Positions 1-6,117 are shown, counted from the first letter of the stretch. The stretch: DNA of 9,997 nt from Lachnospiraceae bacterium (GCA_017463035.1 JAFTPY010000105.1:1-9997), one strand, 5' to 3'. Notes: generated by a model from the letters alone, not told the origin. Numbers and translations: made by a program.

Positions 1-40
1 AATAATTATAGCACTTTTTTCTGAAAATAACAATAAAATA

Positions 41-99
41 TTGACAAAACAAGAAGAAAGTAACTTTTTTTCCACGGAAGCACCTTTTACTTGACAAAA
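41..99 (+). repeat. Tandem TTGACAAAA boxes upstream of the GH43 gene
   Basis: The nonamer TTGACAAAA occurs at 41-49 and again at 91-99, exactly 50 bases apart. Each copy is followed by a purine-rich stretch and then a T-rich stretch. Both copies match a -35 box. Only the second has a reasonable -10 at the right distance. The first could be a weak second promoter or a leftover of a local duplication. The rest of bases 1-165 is A/T-rich with no gene that I can support. Confidence 0.45.
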
Positions 100-119
100 A
101 AGGAAAAACAAGGTACATT
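91..119 (+). promoter_or_regulatory. Sigma-A type promoter for the GH43 gene
   Basis: A perfect -35 box TTGACA (91-96) is followed after 17 bases by TACATT (114-119), which matches four of six consensus -10 bases. Transcription would begin near 126, leaving a leader of about 40 bases before the ATG at 166. No cre-like operator or other clear regulator site was seen nearby. Confidence 0.6.
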
Positions 120-165
120 TATAGTGATGATGTATCTGTAAATTTAACTGTAAAGGAGACTAATT

Positions 166-1140
166 ATGGCTGAGCAGAAAAAACCTTTAGTTACACATAT
201 CTATACTGCTGACCCGTCTGCACATGTTTTTAACGGTAAGCTGTATATCTACCCGTCTCACGACGTGGCTCTCGATTGCCCGGACGATGACAACGGCGAT
301 CAGTACCAGATGGAGGACTATCATATTCTTTCTATGGATTCCTTAGATGCACCGTGCGTAGACAACGGTGAAGCACTTCACGAAAAGGACGTTCCGTGGG
401 TAAGCCACCAGATGTGGGCTCCGGATGCTGCATATAAGAACGGCAAGTACTACTTGTTCTTCCCGGCAAAGGATAAGGACGGCATTTTCCGAATCGGCGT
501 TGCGACCAGCGACAGCCCGACCGGTCCGTTCACTCCGGAACCGAACTACATCGAAGGCAGTAAGAGTATCGACCCTGCAGTCTTGGTTGACGACGACGGA
601 AAGGCTTATATGTATGTCGGCGGTCTTTGGGGCGGTCAGCTCGAGAAGTGGCAGACCGGCGAATTCACCGAGAATTTCGTAGAGCCTCCGGTAGACGGCC
701 CGGCTTTGGGACCGCTGGTAGCCGAGATGACCGATGATTTACTCGGTTTCAAGGCTCCGCTTCAGGAGATTAAGATTTTAGACGAGAACGGTAATCCGTT
801 GCTTGCAGGCGACCACGACAGACGTTTCTTCGAGGCTTCCTGGGTACATAAGTATAAGGATACCTACTACTTCTCCTACTCTACCGGTGATACCCATTAT
901 CTTTGCTATGCAACCGGTAAGAGCCCGATGGGTCCGTTCACGTACCGTGGCCGTATCTTAGAGCCGGTTGTCGGTTGGACCACCCACCACTCCATCGTAG
1001 AGTGGAACGACAAGTGGTACTTGTTCTACCACGACTCTTCTTTATCCGGCGGTGTAAACCATCAGCGTTGTGTTATGTTCAGAGAGATTAAGTACAACGC
1101 AGACGGCACCATTCAGTGCATGAAGCCGTACGAAGATTAA
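166..1140 (+). CDS. Glycoside hydrolase family 43 protein (putative beta-xylosidase / alpha-L-arabinofuranosidase)
   Basis: This 324-residue single-domain enzyme has the five-bladed beta-propeller signature of GH43, an inverting family that releases xylose or arabinose from plant hemicellulose fragments. The three expected acidic residues are visible: Asp16 in TADPSAHVF (general base), Asp136 in SIDPAVLVDDDG (pKa modulator) and Glu223 in RRFFEASWVHKY (general acid). Other family-typical stretches are QMWAPDAAY (82-90), GVATSDSPTGPF (111-122) and GWTTHHSIVEW (270-280), whose His could face the active-site centre. There is no signal peptide, membrane segment or carbohydrate-binding module, so it most likely acts in the cytosol on imported oligosaccharides. 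A good ribosome site, AAAGGAGA at 152-159, supports this start. The gene stands alone: no transporter or sugar regulator is visible in the window. Beta-xylosidase is the likelier activity, but sequence alone does not separate it from arabinofuranosidase. Confidence 0.9.
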   Translation: MAEQKKPLVTHIYTADPSAHVFNGKLYIYPSHDVALDCPDDDNGDQYQMEDYHILSMDSLDAPCVDNGEALHEKDVPWVSHQMWAPDAAYKNGKYYLFFPAKDKDGIFRIGVATSDSPTGPFTPEPNYIEGSKSIDPAVLVDDDGKAYMYVGGLWGGQLEKWQTGEFTENFVEPPVDGPALGPLVAEMTDDLLGFKAPLQEIKILDENGNPLLAGDHDRRFFEASWVHKYKDTYYFSYSTGDTHYLCYATGKSPMGPFTYRGRILEPVVGWTTHHSIVEWNDKWYLFYHDSSLSGGVNHQRCVMFREIKYNADGTIQCMKPYED

Positions 1141-1158
1141 AAGACTATAAGAAAACCC

Positions 1159-1188
1159 AAGGGGCATCGCAAATGCGATGCCCCTTTT
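1159..1188 (+). terminator. Rho-independent terminator after the GH43 gene, possibly bidirectional
   Basis: A perfect 10-base-pair stem, GGGGCATCGC (1161-1170) with GCGATGCCCC (1175-1184), closes an AAAT loop. The stem extends by two A-T pairs (1159-1160 with 1185-1186) and is followed by TTTT on the plus strand. It lies 20 bases after the GH43 stop and 25 bases beyond the converging chemoreceptor stop. Read on the minus strand the hairpin is followed by TTGGGTTTTCTT, a weaker U tract, so it may also end minus-strand transcription. Confidence 0.9.
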
Positions 1189-1210
1189 CAATAGTTGTTC
1201 TGAAGCCTTT

Positions 1211-3298
1211 TTATACATCAAATTTCTCAATTAATTCTTTCATGAGATTCAGACTTGTCTCACTTTCCCGCAAGTGCTCATAGCCTTCCATTGTCTTTCC
1301 TACCGCTTCGCCGGATTTTTCCGCAATCAGGTTTACACCATCCGCAGACTCAGCAATGGTACGGCTCAAACCATCCATCGTATCGGCAATCTCTGTAATC
1401 TTCCGGCTCAGTTCGGAAATCTCGGAATAAATATGTTGCATGGATTCCGCAAAGCTGTTGGCATCCTGTTCGTAACGTTCCCCCACCTGACCGAAGGTGC
1501 TATAATCCTTCACCACCGTTTCTTCCAGGAACCGCATAATAACTTCCATACATCCAGTCATATTCTGAACCGCATCGTTTACATCCTGCACAATCTCATT
1601 GATACCGTCTACCGTCCGGAAGGTCTGATTTGCCAGCGCACCGATTTCCGTAGCAACTACCGCAAAGCCTTTTCCTGCATCCCCGGCTCTTGCCGCTTCA
1701 ATATTTGCATTTAAAGCAAGAAGATTTGTCTGGGAAGAAATGTTGCGGATATCATCGGTCAATTCATTAATCTTTGCCACAACCTTGGACTTTTCAATCG
1801 CTTCCTCGGTTCTCGCCTTCATTTCCGCATACACGGCCATAGCTCTGTCACTGGATGCACGGGTATTGTCACGAAGCTCTCTTGCACGCACCATAATTTC
1901 CTTCGATTCCTTCTGTTCCCGCTCGGAAAGTCCCCGAATATCCTCTGCATTCACCTGTATGGCATCTAAATTACCTACAATCATCGTTGCTCCCGCCGTC
2001 GTTTCTTCCATACCGGCTGCCAGCTCCTGGGTAGTTGCGGAATTATCCTCAGAAATCGCATTATTTTCTCTCATTACTTCATCCAGACGCTTCATGTTCC
2101 CAATCAGGCCGTCCTTAACACGTTCCATATTATTTACCAGATCCCGCAAAACGGAACGCATCTCATTTACCGCCTTTGCCATAATTCCGGTTTCGTCCGA
2201 CTTCTTCATCAAACGATCAATATCCTCTGCTTTGTGGAAGTCCAGTTCGGAGGTCTGCTTGATAATATCCGTAATCCGCTTAATCGGTTTTGCAATGGTG
2301 CTTCCGATAATAATACCGAGTACAACTGCGATCACAAGACCGATGGCAAGGAACATTAACAGTTTGGAAGAAAGCGCATCGGCATCCGCTGTAATCTCTC
2401 CCAAAGGAGCAGTCAGGACAAGCTTCATGCCATTTCCCAATTCCACATAGGACAAATATTTGTCCCCTCCGTTATAACTATACTGTAACGTCTTTCCCTG
2501 ATTGGACGCATCCAGCACAAACTCCTTAACAGCAGCCAGCTCACCACCGTTATAATCCGCCAGATCGGTGCCGGACTCTATCTCTTTATGATACAGTACA
2601 TTTCCCGAGGAACTCACAATGAAGGAATATCCTGTATCAAATGCAACCGCACTGTCTGCCAAAGATGTCAGTTGACCGAAATCAATATCCATTCCGAGAA
2701 TACCCACCGATGTCCCGTTCTCATAGAGCGGAACAACATAAGAAATCATATATACATTAATATTCGCATTTAAATACGGATCCATCCAAATCGGTGCCTT
2801 GTTTGCCACCGGTATGTAATACCAGCCCACATGCGCCGCATCGGACGGGTCGTACATACTAAAGTCCGTAGGTGTTACGCTGTCAAACGCGGACTTTGTA
2901 TCGTTACGGGTCAGAAATATACCGGAGGTCGGCTCCGTAAACTCCGGGTTATACCGGATGTATGCCGTAATCGCTCCGTCCGTGTGCTCCGCAAATGTGA
3001 AAAATTCCTCCAAAAGCCCATTCGTATATTCGTTCACATATGCATTATTATTCGGGAACTTTGCAAAATCCAATTTCTCCATCGCCACATCGCTTAATGT
3101 GTCCACAGACTGTTCGATTCTGGAAATCAAAGCATTAATCTCTCCGCCCGTATTGGCACAGGTCAACACCAGTTCCTTTTCTGCTGCGGTATTCGACAGG
3201 CTTCTGGTGTCGGATATACTGAGCAGACTGATTACAACTGCCGTAATCAAAGAACAAAACACAATCGCTGCCGTAATTTTCATTCGAATTGATTTCAT
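1211..3298 (-). CDS. Methyl-accepting chemotaxis protein with periplasmic-type dCache sensor
   Basis: This is a 695-residue transmembrane chemoreceptor that would signal to CheA/CheW. In order it has a first membrane helix (about 8-28) and an extracellular dCache sensor (about 35-305, with GWYYIP, WMDPY and GILGMDID stretches). A second membrane helix (about 312-333), a HAMP linker (about 334-390, beginning at AKPIKRITDI) and a long coiled-coil signalling domain follow. The conserved hairpin tip is present, with ISSQTNLLALN (520-530), EAARAGDAGKGFAVVA (534-549) and EIGALANQT (551-559). After the tip, a DYSTFGQVGERYEQD stretch (598-612) interrupts the smooth heptad pattern. The ribosome site AGGAGGAG six bases before the ATG supports the start. 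It has its own extended -10 promoter but may also be read from the sigma operon upstream. No other chemotaxis gene is in the window, so it is an orphan receptor locally. The ligand is unknown; the Arg of the known amino-acid-binding dCache motif seems to be replaced by Val157. Confidence 0.95.
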   Translation of the reverse strand: MKSIRMKITAAIVFCSLITAVVISLLSISDTRSLSNTAAEKELVLTCANTGGEINALISRIEQSVDTLSDVAMEKLDFAKFPNNNAYVNEYTNGLLEEFFTFAEHTDGAITAYIRYNPEFTEPTSGIFLTRNDTKSAFDSVTPTDFSMYDPSDAAHVGWYYIPVANKAPIWMDPYLNANINVYMISYVVPLYENGTSVGILGMDIDFGQLTSLADSAVAFDTGYSFIVSSSGNVLYHKEIESGTDLADYNGGELAAVKEFVLDASNQGKTLQYSYNGGDKYLSYVELGNGMKLVLTAPLGEITADADALSSKLLMFLAIGLVIAVVLGIIIGSTIAKPIKRITDIIKQTSELDFHKAEDIDRLMKKSDETGIMAKAVNEMRSVLRDLVNNMERVKDGLIGNMKRLDEVMRENNAISEDNSATTQELAAGMEETTAGATMIVGNLDAIQVNAEDIRGLSEREQKESKEIMVRARELRDNTRASSDRAMAVYAEMKARTEEAIEKSKVVAKINELTDDIRNISSQTNLLALNANIEAARAGDAGKGFAVVATEIGALANQTFRTVDGINEIVQDVNDAVQNMTGCMEVIMRFLEETVVKDYSTFGQVGERYEQDANSFAESMQHIYSEISELSRKITEIADTMDGLSRTIAESADGVNLIAEKSGEAVGKTMEGYEHLRESETSLNLMKELIEKFDV

Positions 3299-3303
3299 AG
3301 AAA

Positions 3304-3352
3304 ACTCCTCCTTTTTTTAAATAATTATACCATAGAAACTAATTAACTTCAA
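3304..3352 (-). promoter_or_regulatory. Promoter and ribosome site for the chemoreceptor gene
   Basis: On the minus strand a perfect TATAAT (3324-3329) is preceded by TGG, making an extended -10. At 17 bases spacing there is TTGAAG (3347-3352), which matches the first four -35 bases. The -35 lies inside the last codons of the CYTH gene. Transcription would start near 3317, just before AGGAGGAG (3305-3312), giving a leader of about 19 bases. No sigma-D/sigma-28 type flagellar promoter was seen, though such promoters often drive chemotaxis genes. Confidence 0.65.
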
Positions 3353-3872
3353 GTAACATAAGTCCCGCCTTCCGAAGCTCCTCCGGTGCTTCCTTCCACT
3401 TTGCCAACCTACCGTTCTTGAACCGGTCATCAAAGGTCACGTCCTTTTCAAACCAATCCGGTGCAGCAAAGGATGCCGCCGCATCCTCGTCCGGAAATTC
3501 CACTTCCGCGAATACAAGGCCGGTCAGTTCTCCGGCAAATACATCCAGTTCGATGGTATAGGATTCGTACGGAATCAAATAACGCTTCTTCGCAATTACA
3601 CGACCGTCCACCTTAGAAAGAAGCTTCTCATAGGCTTCCTTGGTCAGCGGCATTTCCTCTTCGCGGCATACCTGTGCTGTGGCATCCTCTTTCTTTTCCA
3701 ATCCCAGCTTGGATTTATAACAAAGAATATAGCTTGCTTCGCCGTTTTTCACCGACTTCCGCACCCGAACCACCGGATGGGTACAAAGATACCCCTGCTC
3801 CAGCTCCTTACAGGCATACCGGGTCAAATCCGCCGGAACAGCGGATACGGTAAATTTGCGTTCGATTTCCAT
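3339..3872 (-). CDS. CYTH domain protein (triphosphate tunnel metalloenzyme family, putative inorganic triphosphatase)
   Basis: The 177-residue protein begins with EIERKF, the ExExK signature of the CYTH superfamily (Glu2, Glu4, Lys6). Members form an eight-stranded tunnel that binds triphosphate and a divalent metal, and bacterial members of this type usually hydrolyse inorganic triphosphate. Further tunnel residues are visible: RVR (36-38), CYKSK (51-55), KKR (95-97), IELD (107-110), AEVEF (122-126) and DRFKNGRLA (149-157). QGYL (26-29) is also typical. The length fits the small stand-alone class, with no CHAD domain. It is cytosolic, with no membrane segment. AGGAGG seven bases before the ATG supports the start. 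It follows the anti-sigma gene by 45 bases on the same strand, so it is probably in that operon. A functional link to the sigma factor is only inferred from position. Thiamine triphosphatase or adenylate cyclase activity cannot be excluded from sequence alone. Confidence 0.88.
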   Translation of the reverse strand: MEIERKFTVSAVPADLTRYACKELEQGYLCTHPVVRVRKSVKNGEASYILCYKSKLGLEKKEDATAQVCREEEMPLTKEAYEKLLSKVDGRVIAKKRYLIPYESYTIELDVFAGELTGLVFAEVEFPDEDAAASFAAPDWFEKDVTFDDRFKNGRLAKWKEAPEELRKAGLMLLEVN

Positions 3873-3917
3873 AGACGGTCCTCCTATCGCTGCTCATTAT
3901 TCACAAATAACTTCATC

Positions 3918-4244
3918 CTATTTCTCGTTCCGTAAAATCGCGCGGGTCACCAGTACAGTGATGCCGATGCATACCGCAAAGGCACTCGTCACCACCGTAT
4001 GCTTCCAAAACTTTCTTTTACGAATCCGGGCTGCCAGTTCTCCGTAGCCGAACTCATACTCCGGCATTGCCTCCGGCTCAAAATGCAACTCTTCCTGATT
4101 CAAATGAGCATATTCTCTGTAAACCTTGCGACATGCTCTGCATTCTTTTAAATGCTCTCTGACTTCCCTTCTTGTCTCATCACTGACCGTCTTTTCCTGA
4201 AACAATACGATTAAATCCTGTGCGATATTACAGCTGATACTCAT
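3918..4244 (-). CDS. Anti-sigma factor with zf-HC2 zinc finger and one membrane segment
   Basis: This 108-residue protein has an N-terminal zinc-binding anti-sigma domain with ligands Cys5, His31, Cys35 and Cys38 (HLKECRAC at 31-38). A linker of about 40 residues follows, then a basic RIRKRKFWKH stretch and a single membrane helix (about 82-102), with a tail of only about six residues outside. It should hold the partner sigma factor at the membrane face until a signal releases it. Its start lies inside the sigma gene: the two overlap by 17 bases, which suggests translational coupling and a fixed ratio of the partners. AAAGGAG ten bases before the ATG supports the start, with GGAG also close to it. 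The almost absent outside domain means a signal is more likely sensed through the zinc site, the membrane or another protein than by an extracellular sensor. The ligand spacing equals that of the redox-responsive RsrA, but many proteins of this family share it. Confidence 0.9.
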   Translation of the reverse strand: MSISCNIAQDLIVLFQEKTVSDETRREVREHLKECRACRKVYREYAHLNQEELHFEPEAMPEYEFGYGELAARIRKRKFWKHTVVTSAFAVCIGITVLVTRAILRNEK

Positions 4245-4749
4245 GCTCCAACCTCTCCTTTAACATATTTTTTGCCCGGAAGTACAGCACCTTTGCCGAA
4301 CTTTCCGAAATCCCCATTGCTTCCGCCACCTGTTTAAAAGACATCTCCGCATAAATCCGAAGTGCCACCACTTCCAGATTCTTCTGAGGCAGCTCTAAAA
4401 GTACTTCCCTGACCTTATCCGTTACCTCTTTCCGAAGCATCTGACTTTCCGCAGACGTCTGCCCCTCCTGATTCATAAAAAAGGTGACCACATCATCCAA
4501 CTGAATCACTTCTCTGGACTGCTTCTCCTTTTTCAGATGACCGAAATAAGTATACTTGGCAATTGCTGCCAGCCATGTAAAAATACTGCTGTTTCCTTTA
4601 TATTTCTGAAAGGACACAAACGCCCGGTAAAAGGTCTCCTGGGTCAGCTCCTCCGCCAATTGCGCATCACCGCTGAGACGATACAGAAAGCTGTATATCT
4701 TCGGCTGATATCGCACATAAATCTCTTCAAAATCTTCCAATAAAACCAT
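4228..4749 (-). CDS. ECF-family RNA polymerase sigma factor (sigma-70 family)
   Basis: The 173-residue protein has only sigma regions 2 and 4, as expected for an extracytoplasmic-function sigma factor. Region 2 covers about 8-76, with AEELTQETFYRAF (32-44) for core polymerase binding and FTWLAAIAKYTYFGHLKK (57-74) for -10 recognition. A variable linker follows (about 77-105). Region 4 covers about 110-166, with LPQKNLEVVALRIYAEMSF and the helix-turn-helix around QVAEAMGISESSAKVLYFRAK, which reads the -35. There is no extra C-terminal domain. It is the first gene of the minus-strand group and overlaps its anti-sigma factor. The start is uncertain: the only G-rich ribosome site directly abuts the ATG, so TTG at 4740, three codons in, may be the real start (170 residues). 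The stimulus and regulon cannot be read from the sequence. Confidence 0.93.
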   Translation of the reverse strand: MVLLEDFEEIYVRYQPKIYSFLYRLSGDAQLAEELTQETFYRAFVSFQKYKGNSSIFTWLAAIAKYTYFGHLKKEKQSREVIQLDDVVTFFMNQEGQTSAESQMLRKEVTDKVREVLLELPQKNLEVVALRIYAEMSFKQVAEAMGISESSAKVLYFRAKNMLKERLEHEYQL

Positions 4750-4755
4750 CCCCCT
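4750..4755 (-). promoter_or_regulatory. Unusually placed ribosome site of the sigma factor gene
   Basis: On the minus strand AGGGGG runs directly into the ATG at 4749 with no spacer. Measured to the in-frame TTG at 4740 the gap is nine bases, which is a workable distance. Either translation starts at TTG, or the ATG start is weakly used, which would keep the sigma factor level low. Confidence 0.45.
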
Positions 4756-4803
4756 GTCCGCAAGGACTTAAAACTTCTCTTCTTTTTGAACACTTTTAGG
4801 GAT

Positions 4804-4832
4804 AGTATACCATATTTTTCTTTCTTTGGACA
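4804..4832 (-). promoter_or_regulatory. Extended -10 promoter for the sigma / anti-sigma / CYTH operon
   Basis: On the minus strand TATACT (4804-4809) is preceded by TGG, forming an extended -10. The -35 region at 17 bases, TGTCCA (4827-4832), is poor. Transcription would begin near 4797, giving a leader of about 48 bases. The core TATGGTATA is shared exactly with the chemoreceptor promoter at 3324-3332. No clear ECF-type GGAAC/AAC -35 box was found that would show autoregulation. Confidence 0.5.
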
Positions 4833-4887
4833 GAACTTTTTTTACTATCGCAAATCCGCTGTTTTTCTGCCTTTTGATGACCTCTTC

Positions 4888-4916
4888 GAAATAATTTTAA
4901 AAAAAATTTGTATTTC
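4888..4916. promoter_or_regulatory. Inverted repeat in the fab leader, possible operator
   Basis: GAAATA (4888-4893) and TATTTC (4911-4916) form an inverted repeat around a 17-base A/T core. It lies about 110 bases before fabH, where a regulator of fatty acid synthesis could bind. It does not match the known FapR (TTAGTA-type) or streptococcal FabT (TTTGA-type) operators. A/T-rich repeats of this size can occur by chance, so this is only a candidate. Confidence 0.25.
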
Positions 4917-5013
4917 CTTGTAACTTTTTTCCTCTTTCTTCCACTAACTTATCGAATGGCTTTTTTGAGGAGCCCGTAGCAAGGATTTCATTTCCCTGCC
5001 GATTGAACTTTTT

Positions 5014-5018
5014 GGAGG
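5014..5018 (+). promoter_or_regulatory. fabH ribosome binding site that fixes the start at 5024
   Basis: GGAGG lies five bases before the ATG at 5024. An in-frame TTG at 5003 would add seven residues, but it lies before this site and has no ribosome site of its own. The protein from 5024 begins MFHIIGTGMYVPER, as expected for FabH. Confidence 0.85.
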
Positions 5019-5023
5019 ATGTT

Positions 5024-5977
5024 ATGTTTCATATAATCGGAACCGGTATGTATGTACCGGAGCGTATCGTCACCAACGACGAACTGTCCACCATGGTGGA
5101 TACCAATGACGAATGGATCAAGCAGCGTGTCGGCATTGCCGAGCGCAGAGTCAGCACAGAGGAGTGGACCTCCGACATGGCGTACAAGGCAGCCCTTTCT
5201 GCTCTTGAAAACGCAAACTGCAAGCCGGAGGACTTAGACTATATTATTACCGCCACCGTAAGCGGCGAGTATGTTTCCCCGTCCACCGCATGTATGGTGC
5301 AGAAGCTTTTGGGAGCCACCTGTCCTGCACTGGAAATCAATGCAGCCTGCTCCGCCTTCCTGTTTTTACTTGAAACCGCAGCCGGACTCTTTGCCAGAAA
5401 AAAGGCAAACAAGATTCTGGTCATCGGTGCAGAGCGTTTAAGCGGCATCATGGACTGGTCCGATCGCGGTACCTGTATTATTTTCGGCGACGGTGCCGGC
5501 GCAGCGGTTCTTGAGAGCGGCGTTGACGGCTATCTGGATTCCGTTGTTACCGTACAGGGCAACGACGAAGTAATCAAGATTCCGACCAACGTGGGCTGCT
5601 CCCCGTTCTTTACCAAGGAGAATGACACCCCGTACATTCACATGATGGGTCAGGAAACCTTTAAGTATGCGGTAAGTTCTATCTGCAACGATGTCAATAC
5701 ACTGCTGACTCAGAACAATCTGACCTTAGATGATATTAAGTATATTGTGCCGCATCAGGCCAACAAGCGTATCATTGATTTTGCCGCAAAGCGTCTTAAG
5801 ACCGCTGAGGATAAGTTCTACATGAACATCGAACGCTACGGCAATACCTCCAGCGCAAGTATTCCGATTGCCCTGGATGAGCTGAACCGTGCCGGGAAGC
5901 TTACGCACGGCGATTACATTATTCTTACCGCCTTCGGCGGCGGCCTTGCAAATGCAGCCTGCCTGATTCGCTGGTAA
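5024..5977 (+). CDS. fabH: 3-oxoacyl-[acyl-carrier-protein] synthase III (FabH)
   Basis: This 317-residue condensing enzyme starts fatty acid chains by joining an acyl-CoA primer to malonyl-ACP with loss of CO2. The catalytic triad is intact: Cys109 in NAACSAF, His244 in PHQANKR and Asn274 in YGNTSSAS. The N-terminal IIGTGMYVPERIVTN and DTNDEWI stretches, GDGAGA (155-160) and the C-terminal FGGGLANAACLIRW are also typical, and the length matches the family. It is cytosolic. The residue after Cys-Ser is Ala111, where many FabH proteins have Gly (C-[AS]-G-F). This small change lies next to the nucleophile and could touch primer choice, but that is inference. fabH opens the operon and is separated from acpP by 140 bases, unlike the tight packing downstream. 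The start at 5024 rests on GGAGG at 5014-5018. Confidence 0.96.
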   Translation: MFHIIGTGMYVPERIVTNDELSTMVDTNDEWIKQRVGIAERRVSTEEWTSDMAYKAALSALENANCKPEDLDYIITATVSGEYVSPSTACMVQKLLGATCPALEINAACSAFLFLLETAAGLFARKKANKILVIGAERLSGIMDWSDRGTCIIFGDGAGAAVLESGVDGYLDSVVTVQGNDEVIKIPTNVGCSPFFTKENDTPYIHMMGQETFKYAVSSICNDVNTLLTQNNLTLDDIKYIVPHQANKRIIDFAAKRLKTAEDKFYMNIERYGNTSSASIPIALDELNRAGKLTHGDYIILTAFGGGLANAACLIRW

Positions 5978-6117
5978 AAGAACATTGCTTGTAAAAAGCG
6001 AGCAACCGCACGCCAAAAACCGGCGCGCGGCATCAAACGGTAACACGCCTGCGAACGCTTCTGTTTCAAAGGCTTGTTCATAAAAAATATCTATTTATAA
6101 AAAAGGAGAACGAAACT
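5978..6117 (+). other. fabH-acpP spacer with two adjacent potential RNA hairpins
   Basis: This 140-base spacer is the only long gap in the operon, and its first 80 bases are GC-rich for a spacer. Two hairpins can form back to back. The first is 5985-5992 with 5998-6005: eight pairs including two G-U pairs, and an AAAAA loop. The second is CCGCACGCC (6006-6014) with GGCGCGCGG (6022-6030): eight pairs, one A-C mismatch, and an AAAAACC loop. No U tract follows, so this is not a simple terminator. The last 40 bases are A/T-rich and carry the acpP ribosome site AAGGAG at 6103-6108. It may be an mRNA processing or stability element that lets acpP be expressed at a different level from fabH. Confidence 0.45.

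Larger units (their letters stand above)
4750..5023. other. Divergent intergenic region between the sigma gene and the fab operon
   Basis: These 274 bases separate two divergent transcription units and encode no supportable protein or RNA gene. They contain the minus-strand sigma promoter near 4804-4832, an A/T-rich block near 4885-4930 and the fabH ribosome site at 5014-5018. The plus-strand promoter for the fab operon must lie here. I could not pair a convincing -35 with a -10: TTGATG at 4874-4879 and TTGTAA at 4918-4923 lack properly spaced -10 boxes. Confidence 0.6.

Noticed and set aside
1740..2450. Long open frame of 236 codons on the plus strand inside the chemoreceptor gene
   Set aside because: It is antisense to an unmistakable chemoreceptor, its Ser/Ile-rich composition is that of a complementary-strand shadow, and it has no clear ribosome site.
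5003..5023. Upstream TTG start for fabH
   Set aside because: It has no ribosome site and the extra seven residues do not belong to FabH. GGAGG correctly serves the ATG at 5024.
4900..5023. FapR- or FabT-type operator or a riboswitch in the fab leader
   Set aside because: No sequence resembling the known operators and no recognisable riboswitch core was seen. Only short, weak stems such as GGCT/AGCC at 4958-4974 occur.
6006..6030. GC-rich hairpin after fabH as a rho-independent terminator
   Set aside because: It is followed by CATCAAACGG with no run of T, so the essential U tract is missing.
5726..6046. Minus-strand open frame of 106 codons across the end of fabH and the spacer
   Set aside because: Most of it is antisense to fabH, it matches no family I recognise and it does not explain the spacer hairpins.
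6074..6101. TTGTTC and TATAAA, 16 bases apart, as an acpP promoter
   Set aside because: Transcription would start near 6108, at the end of the ribosome site, leaving the message without it. The -35 also matches only three bases.
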